Program-made: the position numbers and the translations under genes
Shown: in pieces, positions 1 to 6,281 of the stretch
How the letters are laid out: each line of letters starts with the position of its first letter
How positions within the stretch are numbered: the first letter of the stretch is position 1
Notes under the pieces: generated by a model
What the model was told of the DNA's origin: nothing
Database searches by the model: none
The model's input: the letters and a program-made list of their open reading frames with translations, nothing else
Source: Deltaproteobacteria bacterium
GTDB lineage: Bacteria; Desulfobacterota; Syntrophia; Syntrophales; UBA5619
Length of the DNA: 7,979 nt
Reading direction: 5' to 3'
Assembly: GCA_021372695.1 (NCBI GenBank)
Contig: JAJFTY010000133.1
Location: 1 to 7,979, forward strand

Positions 1-1
1 G

Positions 2-97
2 ATCAAAACTGCATCGAGCCGCGGTTTCACCCTCATAGAAGTCGTGGTTTCCCTGATTCTGGTCGGCATCATGGCCGCCGTAGCCGGCATGGGAATC
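2..97 (+). other. Type IV prepilin cleavage motif and N-terminal helix, first copy
   Basis: Codons from base 2 read IKTASSRG/FTLIEVVVSL, followed by a hydrophobic helix. The Gly at 23-25, Phe at +1 and Glu at +5 (bases 38-40) form the classical prepilin peptidase (PilD/GspO) site, cleaved and N-methylated on the cytoplasmic face of the inner membrane. The site lies upstream of the first GTG in frame, so a gene model starting at base 44 would remove the processing signal. This decides that the gene is 5' truncated by the window edge. Confidence 0.9.
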
Positions 98-3000
98 GTG
101 CAGGCGACCCAGGCCTTCATCTTCACCCGGGAGGCGGCGGAGATCAGCCAGAAGAACCAGCACGCCATGAACCGGCTCACCAAATCGATCACCAACTGGA
201 CCAGTGTGTCGAATCCCACAAGCACTTCATTGACCCTGACGAGGAACGACAGACTCTCCGACGGGCCCGTGACGGAAACCTATTCCTACAGCGGAGGCAC
301 CCTGTCGCTGACCGTCGGCGGCGCAACGGACATTCTCTGCGACGGCCTGACGGGTTTCAACCTGGAGTATCTGCGCACCGACGTGGGAGGGGACAGCTTC
401 TGGAGCCCGGGTCAGCAGGTCTCCGATTTGAATATGGTCCGGGTGACGATGACCCAGGCGGGGCAATCGGGAACGAACGCCAGCACCTTCGCCTCCCGGG
501 CCGTGCCGGTTAACACGGCCAGGGGGGACGTCCAGGCCCTGCAGGCCAAGTACGGGACCGGATCGGGAGGGTGTTTCGTCGCCACAGCCGCGTATGGCGA
601 TGACAAAAATGCAGCCGTCGTTCTGCTGCGCCAGTTTCGGGATCGCGTCCTCACCCGGAGCGAGGCGGGAAAGCGGTTCATCGCCTGGTATTACCGCGAG
701 GGTCCGGCTCTGGCCGCTTTCATCGGCCATCATCCGGCAGCCCGATGGACGGCACGCCTTCTGCTGACCCCCGTCGTGGGGACGGCGTTCCTGATCCTCT
801 ACTTCCCCCTCGGCCTGATCCTGATCCCCGCGCTGACACTCCTGCTCCTCCGCCTCGGATCCGCCTTCGTCAACCGGGCTCGCAGCGGACGCACGCTCCA
901 GCCACTCTCGACACGCGGCAGCATCCTGATCGGCCTCATCGTTACGATGGTCATCATGTCCGCCCTGGGTGCCGCCATGGTCCCGATCTTCAGCGCCTCG
1001 ACCATCGGCAACGTGGCCTCCATGTTCCAGCCCCGGGCCAATTACATGGCGGAATCCGGATTTTCCTATGCGGTGAAGGAGTACCTGCGGCTCGATACGG
1101 AAGCAAATCTCGCGGCCAATCACAACAAAACCTTCACCCTCACGAACGGTGATTCCTTCAAGGTCTTCATTTACCCGTACTGGTTCAAAGCAAGGGTTAA
1201 GACGGGAGGCACAACTCTGACTGTGGACCACGCCTTGGCGGCGGCCTCCGGTGCGGACAGCTTTCCGTCAAGATTCAGCGATGCGGAGGCTTTTTCAGGA
1301 AACCGCTACCTCCGCATCGGAGGAGCCGGATCATCCGACTTTAGAAGTTACACATCCACCTCCTACGACTCGGCCAACCACACCATCACCTTCTCCGGCC
1401 TCTCGACCGCGAACATTGCCGCAGGCCAGCTGGTCTATCCGGCAGCGCTTGCCGCGGCTCAGGTCATTTCCCCTGAGGGCTTCAGTTCATCGAGCCAGAC
1501 TCTGCGGGTATCCGGTACGACAACGGCGCTTGACGATTTTCCGAAAGACAGGGGTGTCATCTCGTTTTCCGTTTCCGGCACCACCTATACGATCGCCTAT
1601 GATCACGTCGTGTGGGACGGCGTGAGGGCCTATTTCATTGGCCTTCACAACATTCCCAGTCCGACGCTGAAGCCTATACCTGCATCCGGCCTCACTATCC
1701 CTTCAAGTCCGCCAGTGTATGTCGCGCTTGAAAGGCACGCCGAGATCAAATCCAAGGGGATCGCCGGGACCGAAGGCGGTGGATTCTCGGCCGAGAGGAT
1801 GCTCTACTACGATCAGTCCCTGGTCAAGGTCGACACCTGGAAGAAGACGACGACGGCCTGGCAAGGCCCCGCTCTCGCCGCCGCTAGAACGGACCTCATA
1901 GGAACCAGCGAGTATGAGGCCTCCGTCGGCGCCCTGAAAGTGAAAAGCGCCATAGATTCTGTTAGCTATATGGGAGCGGGGGTCAGCAGTTCCCAAGTCC
2001 GCGAGTACGTGTCGGGCATCGCGGTGCCGCAACTTCAGACGATCTGGGCCAATTCTGGTTATACCCTGAGTTACGACCTGCAAGTCAAGGTGCGTTTCTC
2101 AGCAGTGGACGAGAATTTCACTGGGGCGAGCACAAAAACCCCTGGCTCATACATGCCGGGGCTTGCCTTCCGCCTTTCTCCCGGAGCGTCAACGACCACC
2201 ATGAAATACTACGGAGTGTCACTCATGCGAGGCATCCAGGGGCAGTCTGGCTCCAGCGACCCCACCCGTGACCGTGATGGCATCTCCGATTATCTCTTCA
2301 AGTCCTGGGACTCCAACTCTGACGCGACGGCACCCAATTCGACCCAACTTGCCTGCCTCAGGCAGTCGAACGCCGACTTCCAATGGACGACTTGGTCCTC
2401 CACGCCACCCAGGGACGGCCGGCCCTACGTACTCCTCTGGCAGCGTGGCTATATTGATTTAAGCAGCGGCTGGAGCACTACGCAAGAGACACAGATAGAC
2501 TGGCTGGCTTTCAAAGAGACTTGCGCCGAAACGGCGACCACGCTCTACCGTTACGGAACGGGCAGCACGGCGCCGCCGGCGGGATTCACCGCGGGATGGT
2601 ATGACGGCGCCATCGCCGGCGTCGCCACTCCGACGGGCGGGAACGTTCTTACGGCCATCCGGCTGGTGGACCAGTCCAATATCCTGGCGACGACGGAGAA
2701 GGAGGGGATTACCGTTCTGGGAGCGCAGGCCAATGATTACAACCAGCTCCCAGCAACGGATGCCGGCTGCTATGTCGGAACGGTCAGGGATCGCGCAACC
2801 GGCCTCCCCGTGGGCCCCATGTCCGTGACCACCACCGCGGGGCGGAGTTATGCGAACCGTCCCGTGGCCTACATCTTCCCGGGAACGGGCGAAACGGGGG
2901 CACGGACGCATGACTTCCTCAAGAACAACAATTACCGCATCTATCCCAAACCGTGGATCACCCTCATGGTCCAGCTCTTCGAGATCAAAGGCGACTTCGA

Positions 3001-3532
3001 CTGCGACGGCTCACAGGACGACAAGGTCAACGTGCTCCAGGTCCACTACGGCGATCCCGACGGCCTCGCGCCTCCTTCTGGGCAGGCCTATGGCGATTCT
3101 AAGAGCATATACCGCCGCGCGGAACCCCGGGGCACGATCCACTGGCCGGAAGAGGGGAATTTCCTGACGGCAACGGTCTGGAACGAGAAAGTACCTGCGT
3201 CCAGCACGTCCAACTTCTCGTCGCAGGTGGTGACGGCCAATTCGGGGACGGGCTGGGGTCCCAGCGGGGCCTGGGGAAGCTCGTACAACAAGAAAATTGT
3301 GGACAGGGCATATGACGCCGCGGCTTATGCGGATGCCAGCCAGAGGGATTGGCCCACCGTTTATACGGACTGGTACAAATCTCCGTCCAGCGGCACCCTA
3401 AACGAATTTGAAATCGGTCTGCACACGATGGGGATAGACGCTCCCAATGACCGGGCGTTCTTCGATGACTTTGCCATCAATATGTATGAAAAGACAGCCA
3501 CTGGCCTTCTACCCGGTCTCAGAAGCGAGTAG
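2..3532 (+). CDS. Fused double-prepilin protein: GspJ/PilW-like pseudopilin + CFI-box segment + PilX-like giant minor pilin (5' partial)
   Basis: The reading frame is open to the left edge. The first in-frame GTG (base 44) lies inside the prepilin helix, so the true start is upstream and 14 further codons (from base 2) belong to the protein. Numbering from that GTG, the layout is: a prepilin signal just before it (G/FTLIEVVV); a GspJ/PilW-like pseudopilin body to about residue 165, with a late 'D.LTGF..EY' and 'VSDLNMVRVT' pattern; a CFI-box from C177 with a long hydrophobic tail to about 272; a basic linker; a second prepilin signal at 290-316; the PilX-like 'NYMAESGFSYAV' stretch; and about 820 residues of probably beta-rich extracytoplasmic sequence ending near 'FFDDFAINMY'. 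Pseudopilins of these families prime or cap type IV pili or type II secretion pseudopili in the inner membrane and periplasm. Joining two prepilins in one frame is odd. The open frame is certain; whether it is one mature protein or a processed precursor is not. Confidence 0.85.
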   Translation: MKTASSRGFTLIEVVVSLILVGIMAAVAGMGIVQATQAFIFTREAAEISQKNQHAMNRLTKSITNWTSVSNPTSTSLTLTRNDRLSDGPVTETYSYSGGTLSLTVGGATDILCDGLTGFNLEYLRTDVGGDSFWSPGQQVSDLNMVRVTMTQAGQSGTNASTFASRAVPVNTARGDVQALQAKYGTGSGGCFVATAAYGDDKNAAVVLLRQFRDRVLTRSEAGKRFIAWYYREGPALAAFIGHHPAARWTARLLLTPVVGTAFLILYFPLGLILIPALTLLLLRLGSAFVNRARSGRTLQPLSTRGSILIGLIVTMVIMSALGAAMVPIFSASTIGNVASMFQPRANYMAESGFSYAVKEYLRLDTEANLAANHNKTFTLTNGDSFKVFIYPYWFKARVKTGGTTLTVDHALAAASGADSFPSRFSDAEAFSGNRYLRIGGAGSSDFRSYTSTSYDSANHTITFSGLSTANIAAGQLVYPAALAAAQVISPEGFSSSSQTLRVSGTTTALDDFPKDRGVISFSVSGTTYTIAYDHVVWDGVRAYFIGLHNIPSPTLKPIPASGLTIPSSPPVYVALERHAEIKSKGIAGTEGGGFSAERMLYYDQSLVKVDTWKKTTTAWQGPALAAARTDLIGTSEYEASVGALKVKSAIDSVSYMGAGVSSSQVREYVSGIAVPQLQTIWANSGYTLSYDLQVKVRFSAVDENFTGASTKTPGSYMPGLAFRLSPGASTTTMKYYGVSLMRGIQGQSGSSDPTRDRDGISDYLFKSWDSNSDATAPNSTQLACLRQSNADFQWTTWSSTPPRDGRPYVLLWQRGYIDLSSGWSTTQETQIDWLAFKETCAETATTLYRYGTGSTAPPAGFTAGWYDGAIAGVATPTGGNVLTAIRLVDQSNILATTEKEGITVLGAQANDYNQLPATDAGCYVGTVRDRATGLPVGPMSVTTTAGRSYANRPVAYIFPGTGETGARTHDFLKNNNYRIYPKPWITLMVQLFEIKGDFDCDGSQDDKVNVLQVHYGDPDGLAPPSGQAYGDSKSIYRRAEPRGTIHWPEEGNFLTATVWNEKVPASSTSNFSSQVVTANSGTGWGPSGAWGSSYNKKIVDRAYDAAAYADASQRDWPTVYTDWYKSPSSGTLNEFEIGLHTMGIDAPNDRAFFDDFAINMYEKTATGLLPGLRSE
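557..856 (+). other. Internal CFI-box (CFI-box-CTERM-like) segment
   Basis: A Gly/Ser-rich linker leads into CFVATAAYG (Cys codon at 572). This is followed by 'LLRQFRDRVL', 'GKRFIAWYYREGPALA', 'HHPAARW' and a long hydrophobic stretch up to about base 856. This order of motifs matches the CFI-box-CTERM segment, normally found at the extreme C-terminus of exported bacterial proteins and thought to act as a sorting or anchoring signal around its conserved Cys. Here it is internal, with about 890 further residues behind it. The segment identity is recognised from motif order; its function is not established. Confidence 0.75.
911..994 (+). other. Second, internal prepilin-like signal (RG/SILIG, PilX/GspK type)
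   Basis: Codons 911-919 read T-R-G, followed by SILIGLIVTMVIMSALGAAM, a helix of type IV prepilin length. It is preceded by a basic stretch (NRARSGR...STRG) as in a prepilin leader. Position +5 is Gly instead of Glu, which is typical of PilX- and GspK-like minor pilins. Shortly downstream comes 'NYMAESGFSYAVKEY', the usual continuation of PilX N-termini. No ATG, GTG or TTG occurs in frame between the CFI-box tail and this site, so it has no obvious start codon of its own; the first candidate, ATG at 947, already lies within the helix. Confidence 0.75.
2258..2290 (+). other. Asp-rich calcium-loop-like motif in the giant pilin (DPTRDRDGISD)
   Basis: Residues 739-749 (counted from GTG 44) read DPTRDRDGISD. 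This D.D.DG..D spacing resembles thrombospondin type 3 or EF-hand-like calcium loops of extracellular proteins. It sits in the C-terminal half, outside the membrane in any model. Calcium binding is an inference from side-chain spacing only. Confidence 0.45.
2993..3022 (+). other. Second Asp-rich calcium-loop-like motif (DFDCDGSQDD)
   Basis: Residues 984-993 read DFDCDGSQDD, a D.D.DG..DD arrangement like an EF-hand or dockerin-type loop. It lies between 'MVQLFEIKG' and 'KVNVLQVHYG'. The Cys within the loop is unusual for a classical EF-hand. Possible calcium site in an exposed pilin domain; inference from spacing only. Confidence 0.4.
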
Positions 3533-3638
3533 TGCCGTGAATGTCGTTGTCACTCTGGGATGTTTGTGAGTTCCGTAATTGTCGGCGATCAAACGCAGAC
3601 TAAGGTCGGCGGTGAAAGACGGGTGCGGGAGACAGCTT

Positions 3639-3643
3639 GGGAG
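3639..3643 (+). promoter_or_regulatory. Ribosome binding site deciding the start at 3651
   Basis: GGGAG sits 7 bases before the ATG at 3651. The frame is also open upstream to a TTG at 3579, but that would add a basic, non-family-like extension. The RBS and the fit of MQEISALKHL directly before the first helix favour 3651. Confidence 0.65.
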
Positions 3644-3650
3644 CTCAAAG

Positions 3651-4277
3651 ATGCAGGAGATAAGTGCACTAAAGCACCTCTGTGGCATTCTTTGGATAGC
3701 AACTTACCTGCTGGCTATAAGAAGAGGCTATCTCGACAGAAGTTACGGCATTCCAGCCATAGCGATCATTATGAACATCGCATGGGAGATTTACGACGGC
3801 TTCTTCACAGATCGTTCCATCATGAGGGGATATGGAATCGCTTGGCTCGTGCTGGATCTTTTTGTCCTGTATCAGATGATCGCCTTTCATAGCAGACTCC
3901 GACAGACGGCCATGCTCAAATATTCGGCCATGAGTATTCTTGGAATAGTGGCATATTTCATGGTATTGATCTACGATTCCCGTTATCAGATACGATTCTT
4001 CATCACCGCTTTTTTTCAGAATGCAGTGATGTCCCTACTTTTCATTCATATGATCCTCTCGCGGAAAGACTTGAGAGGGCAGTCGTTTTATATTGCGCTC
4101 TTCAAACTCGCGGCAACAGGTACTGTCATTCTCGGCATACTGATTCATGACGGCATGACAGTAAAGCCGATCTACTACCCAATTTTCCTGACCATCTTGG
4201 GTGCTGACATCATCTATGCCATCCTTTGTCTTTCATACGCAAAGAAGAGCTCTGTGACCGTCTGGACGAGGATTTGA
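3651..4277 (+). CDS. Pyr4/PaxB-like seven-helix integral membrane terpene cyclase homologue
   Basis: 208 residues with seven predicted helices (about 7-23, 33-50, 61-79, 90-108, 114-136, 146-163, 173-194). Several stretches follow the fungal meroterpenoid/indole-diterpene cyclase family (Pyr4, PaxB, AndB type) and its few actinobacterial relatives (DmtA type): 'LW..TY.LAIRRGYLDRSYGIP', 'NIAWE' (N42, W45, E46), 'W..LD' (W65, D69), 'RGQSFYIALFK' (142-152) and 'ADIIY' (D186, Y189). In Pyr4 an early Glu and a late Asp are the proposed proton-donor residues; E46 and D186 occupy comparable places. Those enzymes protonate an epoxide or alkene of a prenylated substrate inside the membrane. Family membership is judged from remembered motif patterns; cyclase activity is inferred. 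The gene is about 47% GC in sampled lines against about 60% for the neighbour, suggesting separate origin. It converges with two UbiA genes. No clear promoter is visible in 3533-3650. Confidence 0.75.
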   Translation: MQEISALKHLCGILWIATYLLAIRRGYLDRSYGIPAIAIIMNIAWEIYDGFFTDRSIMRGYGIAWLVLDLFVLYQMIAFHSRLRQTAMLKYSAMSILGIVAYFMVLIYDSRYQIRFFITAFFQNAVMSLLFIHMILSRKDLRGQSFYIALFKLAATGTVILGILIHDGMTVKPIYYPIFLTILGADIIYAILCLSYAKKSSVTVWTRI

Positions 4278-4307
4278 TGAAGAAAGGCAGTGCAGGGCAT
4301 CGTAGGA

Positions 4308-5129
4308 TCACCCCCATCGGAAAAATATGCCCGCCGCAACGGCCAGGACGATCGCCGTCCGGATGACGGCCTTGTAGAGTCTCTCGGGTTTGAGCCGCAG
4401 ACAGCGGAAAATCCCGATGCACGCCGTGGTGACCGCGACAACGGCGGCCACGACAATCTTCAGCGCTTGCTGCATCGGAGCCACGCAGATCCACACCAGA
4501 TCCAGGGTCAGGCCTGCGAGGGAAAAGAGAGGAAGCCGGTCTCCCCAGGCAAGGTGAAGGTTCCGAATTCCGAAGGCCCGGTCCCCTTCTGCGTCTTCGA
4601 TATCCTTGAGCGGCACAACGCACAGGCAATAGACGAAAAGCGCGACAAAGACGGCCCAAAGAAGACGATCCGCGCCGTTCATGAAACAGCCGAGCATGAG
4701 CGGCGTGATGAGGCCCAGGCTGATGGTCGGCGTCGAAAGGGCCGGGTGCTTTCGAAAGCAGAAAGGCCTCGCCGAATAGAGAAGACCCAGTGCCGGCAGA
4801 AGCTCGAAGAGGAGGAGCGTCAATGCCGAGCGTGCGATCAAGAACGGGTATGCCACGGCCAGCAGAAGCAGAAACAGGGAGTAACCCAGTGCCTTTTCCG
4901 CCGTAATCCGCCCGGCGGGGATGGGCCGCCACGGCTTGTTGACCGCGTCGATCTCACGATCCGCCCAGGAGTTGAAGCTGTAAATGAAATTCGTCGAGAT
5001 GCACGTGACGAGGGCTGCCGCGACGAAATCCCGCAGACCGGCCCCTCCTGCCAGTTCAGCGCCGGCCATGTACGAAAAAAAGGCAATCAAGGCGGCGTCC
5101 GCCCGAAACAGCCGCAGATAGTCCAGCAT
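4308..5129 (-). CDS. UbiA-superfamily prenyltransferase (DREIDAVNKPxRPIPAG type)
   Basis: 273 residues of mostly hydrophobic sequence, the usual length for this superfamily, with eight or nine helices. The first Asp-rich motif is N53-S-W-A-D57-R-E-I-D61, followed by AVNKPWRPIPAGRIT. The second is K175-D176-I-E-D179-AEG-D183. These bind the magnesium-diphosphate of the prenyl donor in UbiA enzymes, which attach prenyl chains to aromatic or lipid acceptors within the membrane. The 'DREIDA.N.P.RPIP.G' wording resembles chlorophyll synthase and archaeal digeranylgeranylglyceryl phosphate synthase more than UbiA or MenA themselves; the substrate cannot be read from sequence. The ATG has GAGGA 7 bases upstream (5137-5141) and follows the stop of the preceding gene by 18 bp, so it is translated from the same transcript as the orphan membrane protein. 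It is the last gene of its operon and ends 30 bp from the convergent Pyr4-like gene. Confidence 0.88.
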   Translation of the reverse strand: MLDYLRLFRADAALIAFFSYMAGAELAGGAGLRDFVAAALVTCISTNFIYSFNSWADREIDAVNKPWRPIPAGRITAEKALGYSLFLLLLAVAYPFLIARSALTLLLFELLPALGLLYSARPFCFRKHPALSTPTISLGLITPLMLGCFMNGADRLLWAVFVALFVYCLCVVPLKDIEDAEGDRAFGIRNLHLAWGDRLPLFSLAGLTLDLVWICVAPMQQALKIVVAAVVAVTTACIGIFRCLRLKPERLYKAVIRTAIVLAVAAGIFFRWG

Positions 5130-5147
5130 CCGTTGTTCCTCGACACT

Positions 5148-6146
5148 TCAAAAAGGTCGCTGGGGCAGTGTCCAGAATTCCCGGACGGTCAAGGGCTTCG
5201 CCACGCCCGCATGAAAATAGATGGGCCCCAGCACCGCCCACTGAAAAAAGAGCAGCGTCAGCACGACGACCCAGAACCAGCGGCTCAGTGATGCCGGCTC
5301 ACTGTTGCGCCACAGGGTTGCCGCAAAAGCCGTCGACCAGATCGGAAGGGAGGTCAGGACGATGTCGATCGGATGCGAAAACCAGCCGGACTGCGCCATG
5401 ACCGCCATGTAGACCCCCGCCACCGCCACCGCCGCGATCGCTGACAACAGGAACGGTCGCGAACCGCCTCGGATGAGGCCCGCCCTGCTCGCCAGCACAG
5501 CCGAAACCAAAGTCAGGATGTGAGCAAAGACCACCGCCAGGAAGGGGTGGTTCAACAGAGTGGAGTGGACAACAAAAACGGACTTCGAGGTTGGGGATGT
5601 ACCGAGCCAGCTGATGGCCAGCAGGTTGCCGATCAGATAGACGGCCGCTCCCAGGGCCAAGCCGCGCCACCAACTCCTGCTGTAAAGGTAACCAACCCCG
5701 GTCATACCAGCGAAGATGACGATGATTTCCGCCCTGAGCGGCAGGTTCTGCTGGTAGGTGAAATAGAACGTAAGGATGTGCGTGATGATCTGGCTGAACG
5801 ATCCCGTCAGGTAGTCGATCAGCAGGGGTTTCCCCTGAATCATGGCCATTGCAGCCGGGATCAGCAGTAAAACCGCACCGTACATCAGCCAGAGCAGCTT
5901 CTCGACGGCCACCTTCAGAATCAGATGCGTTATCGATATGACGGCCAGGATCGTCGAAAGATACCAGAGGACATGATGAAGTGCGACGAAATAGGAGAAG
6001 TAGGAACGGGCAGCGATGACATGGGTTTCCAGATAACACCGGAGCAGGGCCGTCAGAAGAAAGAAGAAAGGGGCGGCCAGTCGGATTCCGAACCGTCTTT
6101 CTTCCATTCCGTGTTCAAGAGCCCGGACGATCTTCTTGAAGGTCAC
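5148..6146 (-). CDS. Unrecognised polytopic membrane protein between two UbiA genes
   Basis: 332 residues with about ten hydrophobic segments (roughly 22-40, 50-75, 83-104, 113-131, 138-155, 162-185, 203-227, 233-256, 262-282, 289-312) and short loops. I do not recognise the family. Candidate functional polar residues inside or next to helices are the HH pair in 'SYFVALHHVLWYLS', 'LIDYLTGSFSQIITHILTFYFTYQQN', 'LLNHPF' and 'WFSHPIDIV'. It lacks the NxxxDxxxD motif of UbiA, so it is not a third copy, and I see no lycopene cyclase-type PxEE motif. The GTG start is supported by a well-spaced GAGGAG. It precedes the downstream UbiA gene by 18 bp, which suggests a shared job such as a tailoring enzyme, a transporter of the prenylated product or a partner subunit; which of these is not indicated by the sequence. 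Confidence 0.8.
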   Translation of the reverse strand: MTFKKIVRALEHGMEERRFGIRLAAPFFFLLTALLRCYLETHVIAARSYFSYFVALHHVLWYLSTILAVISITHLILKVAVEKLLWLMYGAVLLLIPAAMAMIQGKPLLIDYLTGSFSQIITHILTFYFTYQQNLPLRAEIIVIFAGMTGVGYLYSRSWWRGLALGAAVYLIGNLLAISWLGTSPTSKSVFVVHSTLLNHPFLAVVFAHILTLVSAVLASRAGLIRGGSRPFLLSAIAAVAVAGVYMAVMAQSGWFSHPIDIVLTSLPIWSTAFAATLWRNSEPASLSRWFWVVVLTLLFFQWAVLGPIYFHAGVAKPLTVREFWTLPQRPF

Positions 6147-6151
6147 TTCCG

Positions 6152-6157
6152 CTCCTC
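6152..6157 (-). promoter_or_regulatory. Ribosome binding site supporting the GTG start at 6146
   Basis: On the minus strand GAGGAG stands 5 bases before GTG 6146 and is a strong match to the anti-Shine-Dalgarno core. The next in-frame ATG (13 codons later, in 'HGMEERR') has no comparable site, so GTG is the likely start. Confidence 0.7.
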
Positions 6158-6281
6158 ATGCTGGGCATCCCGATCCGACCATCTCAGCAGCTTCGTGGTT
6201 CGGGGCCGGACGTTCATTCCGCTTCGCTACGCCGCCTCTTCTCGCATCGATGCCGCTGGATTCAACGAGGAATCCTTCTCA

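Noticed and set aside
44..46. GTG at 44 as the start of the pilin gene
   Set aside because: It falls inside the prepilin helix, after the G/FTLIE cleavage motif encoded at 23-40, so it cannot be the natural start.
227..1231. Minus-strand open frame of 334 codons opposite the pilin gene
   Set aside because: The plus-strand frame has two prepilin signals and a CFI-box; the antisense product is Gly/Arg/Asp-rich and without pattern.
3560..3892. Alternative plus-strand frame of 110 codons overlapping the Pyr4-like gene
   Set aside because: It overlaps the well-supported seven-helix frame in another phase and shows no family signal.
4278..4307. Possible bidirectional terminator between convergent genes
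   Set aside because: Only a four-base GATG/CATC pairing is visible and there is no T-run, so it cannot be supported by eye.
4290..5291. Long plus-strand open frame of 333 codons opposite the UbiA gene
   Set aside because: It encodes a charged, Gln/Arg/Asp-rich sequence without any family pattern, the usual antisense reading of a hydrophobic GC-rich membrane gene; the minus strand has the clear UbiA motifs.
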